Shown: positions 11,603-24,812, counted from the first letter of the stretch. The stretch: DNA of 64,000 bases from Neelides folsomi (GCA_034687125.1 JAQGBZ010000005.1:372001-436000); one strand, 5' to 3'. Notes: generated by a model not told the origin, from the letters alone. Translations and numbers: made by a program.

Positions 11603-14600
11603 CCGAAAACCCGATTTCGGTTTATTTCCAATCTCACAATTTTTTCAAAGTTCTTCCTCGCTCCCTCGCTCCTTTTAGCCCCTCATCCCTTTACTTTTAT
11701 TATATGGCCCACTTTACACACTTGAGCCATTTTGGTGTTTTTATTGTGCGTAAGTTTCCTATTAAATACTTAACCAATAAACATTTCGATTAAACCATTG
11801 CCAATATGATTTTTCACACATAACTGTTGTTCAATAATGAAATAAAAAATATTAGGAACGCTTAAACGTCATTTCTCGTTAATAGGTCGCGTTTATACGC
11901 TTCATGAATTAACCTCATACGCGTATTATGCATCACATCACACGTCGCTCCTTAAATGAAGACGAGGAATAAAAATGCAATTTAAATGCTCCTTCTGTAT
12001 TGCAAAAACGACTTTGACTGCATAAATCCACTTTTCTCTCTCTCTCCAATAATCCACTTCTAATAACCCTCGTTCTCATTTAAACCTACACACAGCTTCC
12101 TTTTTCCGATCATTATTAATATTCTCAATGGTCTTGTGGACTCAATTGAACCAAAGACAAAACTCTCTCAACTTCCAACCATTGTCTTTCAACAATTGAG
12201 CCAAAGTTGAGTTTTTTGAGTCAAAATGTAAATGATTTCTCCTTGGAGTAATTTCAGAAGGTCGTGGATATTAATGGTTGTTAATATATAGGTAAGTGAT
12301 GCAGAGGATGTGGGCCGTGGATCCGGCCATAGAACCTGGATAAATGAGCCATAGGAGGAAAATAAGGGCGTCTTGGCACATTTGCATAATTCGCCTTGCC
12401 GAATTCCCTCTCGACTCTCATCAGAGGAAATTGGAAATTCAAAGTGACGTCTCGTTAAAATGGAGCTCGATCCATTTTCAATTATTACACACCATGTAAA
12501 TGCATAGTCCCCAATGAGCCACAAAGTCCTTAAACCGCATATGTAAACCCATCATTCTCATCATTGCTTATTGCCCATCCCAAAGACTAATGATTTTTTA
12601 TTCCACTTTGCTAATATTGAGCTTAAATGTGGAAAAAACAAAATTTCTTAATTTTCGCAAATTTTCTCCGCAAACCATTGACTTGAATTGAAAGATCCAA
12701 AGGAGAGATCCAAACACGGTTCATTAAAAATGGGGAAAATTCGAGAGTTGTCTCTTTTGGTGGTGAGAGTCTTTAGAGTGGAAAATGAAGACGTTTCGTG
12801 TTTTGCTCATCAACTTCAGAGGTTTTGGAAGAGTGGTCAAGCGGGAGGGTGGAAAAACCCTCCAGCTGGACAAATGTCAAAAATGTTGAAAATCTCCGTT
12901 GGGGAGGGAAGGACTGCGGGGTTCGTTCGGCCTCCATGCGCAAAAATCGATACCCAACTCGCTTTTCTTCTCCTACAGAGAATCTTGTTCGAGTCCTCCT
13001 CTGAGCCTTCACCTGCCCTGCCACCACCACGACAAAGGCCATTAAGGTAACAAACCCAGCCCTTCATCCCCCTCATGACCTCATTCCTTCAACATTCCCC
13101 CAACCCTCAATCACAATCACCCCTTGGGCCTTCAACTCTCCAGCCAGAATATTTGCAATTATTTATTTAACGAGGCACGCGTAGAGGAAATGGTCGCATA
13201 TTTACTTTTAATACCCAACTTCCTTATCTTGAATATTAAATGGACTGACCCTTTATTGTCCTTAGCTAACTGAATTGTCCTCGCGGGGAATAGCCTTTTT
13301 GAGGGCCATCGGGCCATCAAACCTTGAAGAATTCCCTCTGGGGCAAATGTAATTATACAGTTCAATCTCTCATCACCACACGACGGCTATCTCCATAATG
13401 CGATCATGCAGAGTCATTCCATTATATTACTAATCTATTCAATACCCCTAATGCTCTAATTTTCATCTTCTAACTAACATTAAGATGAAGGTAATGGTAA
13501 GTTAAATGATAGTAATATACAATACAGTTGTACCATTTACCATATACAATGAATTATAGTTCTTGGGTTCTTACGTTAGTTAACTACATTTAATCATTTG
13601 GGGGTTTACATGTTTAAATAGTTTTTCTCTCTCTTTTGAATGGGTCAGGTTGAGAGGTTTGTGAGAAATGTTTATTATGGTTTTCCAAGTTGTCTCAAAT
13701 GCCCTGACTGGTTTATGATGTCATTTGAATATTTGTGCTGGTATTAATGGAATAAATATAATACGTACATGGGTTTTATTGATTACTTGTTTATTAGTTA
13801 GCGACTTGCAGATAAGCAAGTAGTTTAGTGGGAAAAGGAAAATGGCTATGGTTTGATGAGCATATAATATCTTTTAGCTCGCACGATCAAGAGTCGTTGC
13901 ACATTTAACTCTATGCTAAACGAGTGGAGAGGATGTGAGAGAGAAATGATAGAGATATTACAAACGCATAGGAGAAGCATTCTATATTAGAGAGTAACGT
14001 AATTCAAGTTAAGGATTATAATGACTGATAACTTGGCCTATATAATGAAAGTAAACGGGTTGGTAATCTGTGTGGATTTTACTCATAAAGAGCTTTGTAC
14101 CCCAGATCTGGCACATTTCATTTTTATAATTAAATTACAAGGTTGACAATCAAAGGGGCATTCACTCTTATAAAATCTAATTCAAGTGGCGAGTTTTCCA
14201 AAACCATTATTACTCGCTAAAATTTCTAGTTCACGTAAGTACAAAAGTGGAATTAATGTAACAAATCACATCCAATGAGCACAAACAAGAAAGTTACATT
14301 GAGTTCAAGAAAAAGCGGAATTTTCTCAAACGATCAACAATGAAAAATTACAGGACGCTTTTTAAGATTCAATAATAGCTTCATCCAACACTTTACTTTT
14401 GACCTAATATCAAACTTACATTTAAATAAGATTAGATTACCTAAAGTAAATTACAAAGGATTCATAAGAAATACACAAACTCACTTTCTAATAAATTATT
14501 TTAAACTAATTTTTATTGACATATTACTCGATTGCCGATTAGCGATTGAAATTCCTCAATTGATATTAATGTTACAATAATGAATAGTTATTAAATTAAA

Positions 14601-14634
14601 TTAAATATTTAATGACAATTGTGTTTTTGTACAG
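11603..14634. other. Intergenic region between COQ5 5' end and AMPK gamma
   Basis: About 3 kb that becomes AT-rich rightwards; it should carry the COQ5 promoter and the distal promoter of the AMPK gamma gene. A moderately GC-rich block at 12688-13048 is open on the plus strand and ends in a donor-like TTAAG|GTAACA, so it may be a non-coding first exon of the AMPK gamma gene. If spliced to the exon at 14635 its frame runs into a stop, so it is unlikely to be coding. I see no other gene. Confidence 0.45.
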
Positions 14635-14645
14635 GGCATGGCGTG

Positions 14646-17600
14646 ATGTCGGGGTTGGGGGTGGAGCGTCGGCGGGCGGGATCTTTGGGACTCGAGGAAC
14701 GGGCAATCTCCACACTTGAACAATTTGTCGAAGTAAAATTCAACTACGAATACTTTTAATTGTAATTAAATGCGTATTTTGTATTAAATGAACTTTGGTT
14801 AATTTCCAGCTTTGCGACGCTGGAGAGACGCCTTCAAAGCACTTGTTCCATCAGCCGCCTCGTCCCACACCTGCCCCAAAGGCCGAAGACATCTGGGTGA
14901 AAAGAACCGCAGACCCAAACAGAAGATCCTTCAGAGTAAATTCCCTTAACTTGGTTTAATCGATAAAAGTAGTTGTAAATAATTGAGCTTAGAAAAGCTA
15001 AGAGCTCCTTAGTGGAGATTGACGCAAAGTGCATTAGCAATTGGTCCCCGACCTCCCCGACCTTTCTGGATGGGTTAAATGAGAGTTTTCAAGGAGGCGG
15101 TTGATAACCCGCTCCTTGTGGGAGTTTGTCACCTCTGACATGTTCTCGGGGAAAGATAGAGAACCGGCGACTCACGCAGATCCAAACTTAGCTCATTCAC
15201 TCTCCCCTTCTTCCGAGATGAAGGGAGAGCGGAAACACGGCTGGCCATCCGTAAGTCCCATCCACCCGTCCCTTCACATCCCTTCATTTCCCTCAAGTCA
15301 CTCTTTCTCCCTCACAGGTCCCTTTAAAATCCTCCAACTCGAGGGATTTAAATCATACTCTTTTCCTATTTATTATTCGATCAGCTTCGCTTATTATTAC
15401 ATAACCACCCATAAATCTTTAAGTTTACATTCCAAGAGTTTTGGTGAATCCCGAGATTTTGAGTAGAGATTTTGTAAAGGTGGAATTTAATTAAATTTTG
15501 TTGGGTTGAATAAAAGAGTTTTAGTAAATTAAATTTGCAAATGGAGGTTGTTTGTGAGAGAGGAAATTGGAAAAGTATCTGTTTTTTGTGGAATCAAGTC
15601 GGGATATTTTTGGAGTAAAGGTTGGATTATGTAAGTGCCGGGGCCCGTTGTCAATTTGGAATTCTCCATCATCATGGTTCGTGGAAGCTCCCTCTCCCAA
15701 TTAAACCCAAATTACACACACAAAGGCTCCTCTTTCAGTTTTATCCTCTTCGACCTTCTCAAATATTCTCCAACCACAAACAATTCTGGTCGTGTTAGTC
15801 GGCAATTATTTATCGATCTTTGATGCCTTTTAATTACGGCACGTGCCTTTTCTTTTCTCACTACTGCAGTATTATAGATCCATTAGCTAATAAAATATTC
15901 CATAGTTGGTTAAACTTTTAATTATAATAAAATTTCTACTAAAATGTTAACGACAAACATTTTGACATTAATTTACATATAATCATTAATCATAATCATT
16001 AATAATGTCAAAATGTTCTTTGGCACTTAACTAATTTAATATTTTCTTTAAATTGTTTTTACTAATTTGTTAATTTTAATTTTAGAGCTACCGAGGGCAG
16101 CCCTTGCCAGCGATCTTAACTGAAGACACCGAAGAGAAGGAAACAAAGGAAGATGGGAAAAAAGAAAAGGGTGGTAGTGATGGAGATGGTGTAAGGGCAC
16201 GGAGCAAGTCGGATGCTTCGCGGCTGAAGAAACCCACGTTTATGTCCAGTGTCAAGACGGCAGTGACCAATTCTTTACTTGGAGGAGACCCTGGACCTCA
16301 TCGCCCACGATCGGGATCTGAATCACTCAGATCCCCAGTTTCGAAAGTTATGGACATTTTTAGGAATCGGTCCCACTCTGTCAACACGGAGGACAAACGT
16401 AGATATGTGAGTCATTTTAATTCCTCTAAATTTAATTGAATGAATTAAAATTATAACAATTAATTTTAAGTAAATCAGTTAGCTCTTATTAAATACCAAT
16501 CCTCCATCAAAACTTAAATTAAAATAAGATCCTGTAAAATACTTCAAGATTAGACATTTTTAAATATTAGAATTCACAGAAAATTAAGTAATTCAACAAA
16601 CTCTCTGATTTTGGATGTTTGCGAACTGTTAAATAATTAGTTTGGATTCCATAAATTTAAATCGAAAGACTGATTCACTGACACCTGTGTGGATTTAAAA
16701 ATTCGGAACTATGAATGTAAATGCAAGGGTTATAATTGGTAAAAGCTTGTTATTGGCCAAAGTTCCCACATGGGCAGGGTGTGAAATGGTAATTGAGGAT
16801 TCACCTGTCGTAGATAAGGGGGAACATGGGAAGGTGTAGTCGGGGGAGATGAGATCGCGAGGAGGCTGCTGGGAGTAAATTCGGTCCATTCCTCTCCTAG
16901 CCACAATGTCCAAGGTTTCCCAGTACTTTAAGTGGAAAAAGAGCAAAAGTCGGGAGAATATCGAGGTGGGTAGTAGCGGGGTGGTGGAGACGAGGAAGGA
17001 AACCCGCTCCCGGTCCTTGGACACCGACGCTCTCCACAAGACCGGACTCAGGGATTTCATCCTCAACAGGGTACGCCCCCACCAATTTCCCATAATGGCG
17101 AGCCGATCCCATTTACACACTTTCCCTCTAATTGATGTGAACGAGTCTTTCAACTTTATCATTCATTATCGTCCCCAAACCCTTCTGGAAAAGTCGTAAA
17201 TTTTCCATTTGACAATTTCACTTTGTTTTGTATGAGATAAAAATGAGATACGAACTTCATACATACCGTATTATTTATGTGTACATAGTATCAATCTTTC
17301 AAGTGTCATTTAATATGATGAAGAGATATTTAACAAAAATGGCTTTTTTATTTAATTGGTCTTATTTGGGTGTTTTTGCAGAAGCACGGGAGCTCTTCAA
17401 ACTCATGGACACCAACTGGTAAGAAATCTCTGTTTATATTTTATCAGTACATTATATCCCGTTTTGGTTTCCATTCCCTGTATAAAATTGTATAAATCTT
17501 AGAATGATTAAAATGAGTATAAATACAAGGGGATGGAAAAAGTATTAAATTTATCTCAGAGAGTGAAACTGGATACTTTCAAAGATTCCCATTTATCATG

Positions 17601-20600
17601 TTTGACTGATTCCTTCAAACTCGCTCAAGACTTGTAAATAAATCTTTCCTATATTCACACATGTTTAAACTCAGAATTTTGAGCCAGGGCCATTAAAAGA
17701 CATGAATGGGTGACGACACGTTGTGGAAAATTAAAAGCCTTGCAAATCTCATTTGAATATTTATAAAAGAGAAAGAGAAGCAAGGGAAGTAGCATGTTTG
17801 CAATATTGAACATTTATAATGTTTTTCATCATCCCAAAATCCCAATGACGAAATAGAAAAAGCTACTGTATTAGAACCGTGTGCAATCCTTTTTCCGCGA
17901 ATGGGGCGATTTGAGGAGAAAGTGAATGAGTCGGCGGTTCGCTCACGCCGAAATTCGGGTTTTGTGTGTAAATAAGTGATGGAAAAGGAGCCATGTGTTG
18001 AGAATTAGGATCGATAAGGGACTTCAAAACTGTTGAATAGGGCAAGAGGAAAAGAGCATGGGAATCAACCCGTGAGAACTCCCAGTTCCTTCTCCACATC
18101 ATCCTTTTTAATAAATTATCTCGCAAGGCCTTTATTTCTACTAAAAAACATACTCAGGAACGCTAGATCAATCATAACCTTATTTACAAAGAAGAATAAA
18201 GTTTCGCAATCAGACTTTCAACCTTTGGATCCTCGCTCTTTCTGCATATAGTTTCAATACACTTTAAACTAATTGATCCTTTAAGTGTTTTCCTCCATTG
18301 TGTTCATGAAACACCAAATAAGAATAATTAACAATTAGCAATATTTATTGTTAAGGAGGTAAATTTCAAAAAGTGATTGTTTATACTTTCCAATTCCTCT
18401 GAATCCTTCTAATGTGAGTGAGGAAAAATGTAAAAAACTGTCATAACAAATTGCGCCTTGGACTTTCATTTCATTGGTGTGTTTTGTATTTGGTTGTTGT
18501 TGTGATTGCGAGAGCAGGTGTGTGATTGGGAAGAGGGTATAGATGTTGAGAATCGCGACCTTGGATGGGGAAGGAATTCGAGGAACTTGTTCGGGCATTT
18601 TGGCGGTGGTGGGAGGAGCAGGGCGGGGGCCGATGGCGGACTCCGGACGGTGATCACTCCCACGACGTTTCGCAATCCATGGAGGAATCTTAAACCGCTC
18701 TCTCAGCCCCTTTATCCCATAACTTTCATTCTTCCCTGAATGAGCAACATGAGTGTTTGTTCATCAGGCGGAAGGCGATCGTCCCTTCACTCTCATCGAC
18801 CCTCCGATGTCTCCCTCGACCCCGCTCATGCCGCCATACTCTTCAGGGACTCCCGTGGAGTGAGTTTAATTAACAATTAAAATTAATTATCATTTTATCA
18901 TTTTTTAATATTGCCCAAATGTAAAAACAATGGCAATGGTCTTCGTGGTATTTTAACGTTTTGGTGAATTTTAGCTCCCGGTGGCCGACCCGTTTCTGGA
19001 GCGGTTCCTCCACCTTTCTGGTGAGTTTTTTCTTCGTGTTCTTGCATTTCTTCATTCTCATTAAGTCCGGGCAAAGAGCCATAAAGTTTGAGTGGGCGTT
19101 GGGCGTTTGGCCAATCCGCCATGCTTTTCCTCCTACTCGGGCGGGCCGCCGGTGAACCCGCGGCCCCGGAGGAAATCCAAGACTTTTCCGATTGCGAGTT
19201 TGCAAGGGCTGTCAATCGGCTCATTGCAGCAGGTCAATCTAACCTGACTTAACTTCCAAACTCATCTTTTTTTATTTTTTAAAGCAGAAGGAGAGGAAGG
19301 AGAGGTTTTGCTCAAGTTCTTCAAGTTCCATCGGTGCTACGACCTCATACCAACTTCAGCCAAGCTCGTCGTTTTCGACACTCAGCTTTTAGTCAAAAAG
19401 GCCTTCTTCGCCCTCGTTTACAATGGTAAGTGTAGGATAGGAAATAGGCCCTATAAAATTATATGCATTGAGGTAAATGGAATTTCTATAATTTTTGTAT
19501 ATTTAGGAGTGAGGGCCGCTCCGCTTTGGGACTCTGCTGAGGGACAGTTCGTGGGGATGTTGACAATCACTGACTTCATTTGTGTACTTCATGCCATGTA
19601 CCACGACTCTGCTGGTATGACATTTTAATTTCTCCTTGACATTTAACTTACTTTAAGACAATACTGTCTGTCCTCAATACATGTAATGTATAGGGTATTA
19701 ATCTCAAATATTATTCTTAGGACGGATGAGCGAACTCGAAGAACATCGAGTTGAAACTTGGAGAAGACGTTTTTTGCAGGACAAAATGCCATTGATTTCA
19801 ATTGACCCTGATGCTTCGTTGTACGATGCCATTTGCTCCCTTGTGAACAACCGAATTCATCGGCTTCCAGTCATCGATAAGCATACAGGTGAGCATAGCA
19901 TGATATTTAAACAAAATAGTAATACTACCATATAGGATACATGGGATATTTAAAGTAAATTTAAATAAATAGGCTAAAATAATTACTTTTGAATTTTTTA
20001 AAGGCAATGTGCTGCACATCATCACTCACAAGCGAATCCTCAAGTTTCTGTTCCTCTATGTAAGAAAGCTTTGACATGATGAATGGGATTTTCATGAGAT
20101 TTTGTGCAGATTCACGAGATTCCCCGTCCGGGTTTCCTCAACGTTCCTTTGGGCTCTTGTGGGATCGGGACATTCGAGGGAGTTGAGACAGCCACTGAAG
20201 AGACGCCAATCATCGCTGCTCTTCAAAAGTTCCTTGATCGTCGCGTGTCCGCTTTGCCAATTGTCGACTCTGAACGGCGACTCGTTGACATTTACGCGAG
20301 GTTCGACGTCATCAATTTGGCCGCAGAGAAAACTTATTCGAATCTCGACATTTCACTCAAGCAGGTAAATCCATTAATTAACTTTAAAATTAAATTAAGC
20401 AATATCTAAAGCTCATTTTACCCTATTGATATTTACAGGCCAATGAACATCGAAACGAGTGGTTTGAAGGAGTCCACAAATGCACATTGGACGAGACGTT
20501 GTTTGCCGTAATGGAGAAGATCGTTAAAGCTGAAGTTCATCGTTTGGTTGTTGTTGACTCGGCGGATCGGGTCGTTGGGGTCGTTTCCCTCAGCGACATT

Positions 20601-20747
20601 CTCCAATTCCTCGTCATGCGTCCAGAACTCAGTGTCATTGCTGGCTCAGTCGACGCTTTGTCTCGTCCCGAATCAGAGTCCCAAACCCTTGCTGCCTCAA
20701 ACCCAAATTTGAATCAAATCCTCGAGGAGGAAGACGAAAAGCCATAA
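14646..20747 (+). CDS. PRKAG (SNF4Agamma): AMP-activated protein kinase, gamma regulatory subunit (four CBS domains)
   Basis: Senses AMP/ADP/ATP in the AMPK heterotrimer. Core exons: 18768-18859, 18975-19020, one ending at 19232, 19285-19425 (or from 19288), 19507-19614, 19721-19888, 20004-20059, 20110-20364, 20439-20747. The core carries [10 protein letters not shown]-like [34 protein letters not shown] (CBS1), NRIHRLPV and THKRIL (CBS2), RFDVINLAA (CBS3), EVHRLVVV and SLSDIL (CBS4). The nucleotide-binding Asp, His and Arg positions are kept. Upstream phase-compatible 5' exons are 14646-14732, 14810-14935, 16086-16406 (Ser/Lys-rich, no known domain) and 17382-17418, plus alternative starts listed separately. 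The 5' end of the exon ending at 19232 cannot be resolved: the strong donor after 19020 gives a different frame. The C-terminus is acidic (EEEDEKP). Confidence 0.92.
15140..15250 (+). CDS. Candidate alternative first coding exon of AMPK gamma (MFSGKD...)
   Basis: The ATG at 15140 opens 37 codons ([16 protein letters not shown], then a Ser-rich stretch) ending at a consensus donor CCATCC|GTAAGT in phase 0. That matches the acceptor phase of the 16086 exon. No acceptor upstream keeps this frame, so it reads best as an alternative promoter/start. No known domain is visible. Confidence 0.45.
15954..16017. repeat. Inverted-repeat cluster in AMPK gamma 5' intron
   Basis: AACATTTTGACATTA on the left (from about 15955) is matched by its reverse complement TAATGTCAAAATGTT on the right (ending about 16017). 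A third copy of the AAAATGTT core lies just to the left. The intervening DNA is AT-rich. This may be a decayed foldback element. Confidence 0.5.
16906..17070 (+). CDS. Candidate alternative first coding exon of AMPK gamma ([12 protein letters not shown]...)
   Basis: The ATG at 16906 opens exactly 55 codons ending AACAGG|GTACGC in phase 0, compatible with the 17382 exon. The encoded basic N-terminus ([20 protein letters not shown], then [10 protein letters not shown] and LRDFILNR) has Ser/Arg-rich phosphosite-like segments typical of long gamma-subunit N-termini. A pyrimidine-rich TCTCCTAG just upstream could serve as an acceptor, but the phase would then clash, so an internal start is favoured. 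Confidence 0.5.
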
Positions 20748-21168
20748 AAAACTCCCAAGGAAATTATATTTATAAAGGACATTTTAACAAAGGACGTTTA
20801 ACATTATAAGATTGTTTACATTTAAGGATTATATTGAAATCAAATCCTACACAATAAATATTCCACGCGTCGCTTTTGAAATTCAATTTAAAACAATGTT
20901 GGAATTAATGAAATATTCGAGAGATTTTCTTTATATTAAAAATTACAAAGTGTAAATTATATAAAACTTACATTATTTTCGTAGTATAAATCTTACAAAG
21001 AACTTGTATATTAACTATATAACTAGATTACAAACAAAATTTTTAAATAAATGGATCGTTCGTTAAATATTGGTCATTTAACTTTCTTCCGTTGCATCAA
21101 CCACAAATGTTAATAAATGAATTAAATCAAGTCGTGAATGGAATAATAAAAAGATAGACTTAAAATCT
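20748..21168. other. Convergent 3' spacer between AMPK gamma and MBTPS2
   Basis: The 421 AT-rich bases between the two stop codons contain AATAAA for the plus-strand gene at about 20850. On the minus strand AATAAA at 21173-21168 embeds the MBTPS2 stop codon. No gene is seen. Confidence 0.6.
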
Positions 21169-23224
21169 TTATTGATGTTGGAAGAGAAGTGATGAACCGA
21201 GGGCGGAAATGGCCAACAGAACCGCGCTCCAACTCAAAATGGACAAAAGTCGAGAGGCAGCTCTTGGGAATTTGGCCCGTAGAAAAGCATCAGCGACATG
21301 ATATCCATCAAGGCCGTAAATTGGAAGCGTATTGACAACAGCAAGTCCGGCTGATAACCCTGCAGTGAGAACAACAAGCGTCTCAACAGCCGAAGGGAGA
21401 CGAGCCAAAAGCCACGGAAGAAAACGTGAAACAAAAGGCGACGTCTTCAGTCCCCTCGCGAGGTCGACTATAAAAAATTAAATATTTGTTTAATCACTAT
21501 TTAACTAAATGTTTAAATGTTAATTTTAAGTTATGTTATTTGTACCAATATCTCCAACAAAAAGCACTGGCTCTCCTTCAACACGGTGAATGTTTATCAC
21601 ACGAAATCGGGGCTCAATCTTCACTATTCGAGGAAATAAACACGCTACGGAGTCACCACAAGATTCAGAGCACCTGGAATTAGAAAATGTAATTAGATAA
21701 TTCTCTTAATACATTTACAACAACGAAATGAAATTTGATCATGAAATATTTGTAATTTCAATTATTTAATGAGTTAAATTAAATTTTACTTTGGTCCATT
21801 AGTTGTCTGCTTGGCCGGAAGACAAGCTTCAGTTTCATTCTTCGCATCCATAAAGCAAAGATGTGTTGCTGAGTTGTCACCGTCAAGACCACAACAGTCT
21901 ACAATTAAATGTTTTTATAATTGGATAAGATTGATCTTTTTCTATTCAATATTTAGTAAATGAAAATGTAAATACCGTCAGTTTGATTTGACTCTAAGAG
22001 ATTGATTTGTACACAATAAGAAGACGCTTCGGCATGCCAAGTTTTTTGAAGACATCCAAGCCACTCACTAACGTCAGTCACTCCACACTCCTCAACGCTA
22101 ATGATTGCATCTCCAATAAGGAGACCACCGGGACCTAGAAATTAATTACCATTTAGTCAAAAAGTTTAATTACAATATTGTTATACAAAATTTATATTTA
22201 ATGTCAATGTATAGAAACCTCCAGCTCCGGAACGTGGAAGAACTGCTGTGACTGAAATTCCCGTGTTTAAACTATGAGTCGGCAATAGAATAAGAGGCAA
22301 CAAGGGCGGAATCACCAATAAACAAAAAGCACCAATAACGACATTCGTCCAAACCCCCGCCAGAAATACGTCCTAAAAACAATAATAACATCAATGTTAA
22401 TTCTTAATTAAATTAACAAGAGATTGCCAAATTAATTTTTGATTTTTTAATTAAAAATAATTTACAATCTGACGGGCGAGTCTTGTTTCAGAAAGAGGAC
22501 CAGAAGCCAATTCAACATGAGCTGAAGGAAGTAAAGGCCCAAAGAGTGAAACACCCACAGACACCACAGGGACTTGATAGGCTGCCGCAGCGAACGCATG
22601 ACCTTTATTAATTTAAAAAAATTATTAGTTTATTTCAACATTAAATTTTTGTCATTCTTTGTTTAGTTAATTCTAAATGTTAATTTTAGTTAATGTCAAA
22701 TACCGAGTTCGTGTGAAGCTACTGAGAAGAGAAGGGCAAGGGCGTAAATGGGAAGCTCGGAAAGTGGAAGATTCCAACCAGGAACGAGCGGACGAAGAGA
22801 AACTCCACCACCAACTTCAGCTTCCCCAAGCATCCCAAGAGAGGCTGAGACCATCCCCACAGTGGAGGTCGTCGAATCTTCCACGGACCATGGACCAAGA
22901 GCGACAAAAAGTGTCCTTAGGAGGAGAACAACAGTGGCTGGAAGTCCAACTGCTAGGGATAATATTGACCCTATTCGGAACCAAATGCGAAGAGGCTTAC
23001 GGGTCCAAGAACCCGCAACTCCATTTAAAAAACCATTCAAACGTCTTGTAGTTCTGAAAAACATTTTTTCATTTTAATCACATTTCCTTAAATGACTAGA
23101 CCATGAATATATTTAATATTTTAATCTGACAAGTAACTTACAATCTGAGAAGCCATTGGCGTCTCCAGGCGTAAACGGCCCCATGGAACAAAATTGTTAT
23201 GCCAAGCAAAGTCTCCCACTCCAT
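21169..23224 (-). CDS. MBTPS2: Membrane-bound transcription factor site-2 protease (S2P zinc intramembrane protease)
   Basis: Multipass Golgi metalloprotease that makes the second cut in SREBP/ATF6-type factors. Eight exons in transcript order: 23224-23142, 23053-22704, 22602-22466, 22372-22219, 22134-21976, 21898-21790, 21673-21546, 21467-21169; 472 aa (human 519). The zinc motif HELGH is split by the exon 2/3 junction; the third ligand is in LPIYGLDGYH near the C-terminus. Between them are WTNVVIGAF-like membrane segments, PPLLPLILLP, a PDZ-like GPGGLLIGDAI, and a Cys-rich luminal insert (CCGLDGD, CFMD, ETEACLPAK, CSESCGD) matching the family layout. The N-terminus MEWETLLGITILFHGAVYAW is a membrane segment. 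All catalytic residues are present. AATAAA overlaps the stop codon. Confidence 0.94.
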
Positions 23225-24331
23225 TGCTCATTCACCTCCTGTTATTCCAATTATTATAAATCATTAAAATTAATAAATACACATTTTGATATAATTTAAA
23301 AGATTTGATTTGTCTCAAATTTGCTGTTTTATATGCTACTTATTTTTTTGTCAACACTTACAGCATTCTCGTATTAGTTTATCACAGTTTTGATTGTCGG
23401 AATTTGACCGCTTTCTCTGGGTCATCTTTTGCGTTCTGTAATTAATTAGCAAGATTAAATATATTAGTACGATCAATAAAAAGATTTCATTAGTTAACCG
23501 GAAAGTTCCTTAACTTCAGAATAGTTCAGAATTATTTACATGTTAAAAACAATTAACGGATTCAGTAATAACACCCTTTTAGCTTATGCGTTTCAAATAA
23601 AGAAAATACCTATCTTGTAGAGAAATTCGCCATCTACAAAAACCATTTACTCGATTCCCATTAAATATTTGGAATAATTAATTATTTAACCACAAACGTG
23701 AAACGGCACAAAAATTCTAATTTAAACTTTGATGAGTATTCGCGGGATTTTTGTTTAGTTATGTATATAGATTACCTATACTTGTTCGAAAGGTAAATAA
23801 ATCATTTATAAAATTTTCGAATAATTTAACTGGTCAATTATTATTAACGATTAAACACGAATTTAACTAAACAGGTACTTTTAATTAATTGTACGAACAT
23901 AGTAACAATATTTAGTAACATAACTATGATTTGGGCTAAATGACAAATGAATATTGAAATCCATTCAACTTTCAGTTCACCTTTTCAATTTATCAATTAA
24001 AAGTTCAACATTTTAATTGTTACAAATATTGTGGCAATTCTAATTGAATTTAAAAACCAATGGATTTTTTCAAAGGGTAACTATCCCCTTAAGATATTAA
24101 TGTTTAATTAGCCGGTAAACATACCCAATGAATGTTTGAAGGTTTCTTCTTTATATGCCATAAGGTGACTTCTAATTCAATATTGGCCAAAGATCTGTTG
24201 AGGAAAAATGCTTTTATTAGAAGTTGTAGCTATTTAAACAAGAATAAAACTGTGTAAAATTGTTTAACCAATATGCTCATTTAATAAGTTAAATTAACAA
24301 AATAATAAAACATTATGAACGTTTAATATTG

Positions 24332-24359
24332 TTCTTTAAAGTCGATGGACTTTAAAGAA
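24332..24359. repeat. Perfect 12-bp-arm palindrome
   Basis: TTCTTTAAAGTC (24332-24343) and GACTTTAAAGAA (24348-24359) are perfect reverse complements with a 4-base spacer. Function unknown. Confidence 0.7.
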
Positions 24360-24791
24360 ATTTACAATACATGAAAAATTTATATTAGAATCATACGAAC
24401 TATTCTAAGAAGTCCTTCGATTGAACATAAAAATTTAACTATCAATAAGAGTTGGCAATTAGCAATAAAGTTGAATTTGCGTATATTGTACCTTTAAACA
24501 GTTTTTAACTTATTGACCAATGCCGGTTTTCTTTAATTCTGGTGCATCAATGACATGATTAAAGTGATCAATTAAACTGATTAGATATGTAAATTAAACG
24601 ACGATTGGCACAATAAATACATCTTTACATCTATGAATCTTGAAGGAATCGTAAAGGTGTTGTCTTTGAATTGAAGCACACAAGATAATTGGGTTCGAAT
24701 TCTAGCGCATCTTCACTCTATAAATTGCATCTGTATAGATTTTCATTTGATGCATCTTCTTGATATAGGAATTCAACACATGTGGTTTTCT

Positions 24792-24812
24792 CTTTTAACT
24801 TCAAGTTAAAAG
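24792..24812. repeat. Perfect 10-bp-arm palindrome
   Basis: CTTTTAACTT and AAGTTAAAAG flank a single central base. It lies 0.5 kb from the previous palindrome in the same intergenic region. Confidence 0.6.

Noticed and set aside
12189-12524. 111-codon minus-strand frame
   Set aside because: No family resemblance and no supporting splice context; it is probably chance in intergenic DNA.
15635-15823. 62-codon plus-strand frame in an AMPK gamma intron
   Set aside because: No donor keeping phase with downstream exons and no recognisable sequence.
24680-24720. GGGTTCGAATTC as a tRNA T-loop
   Set aside because: No acceptor stem, anticodon arm or T-stem pairing can be built around it.
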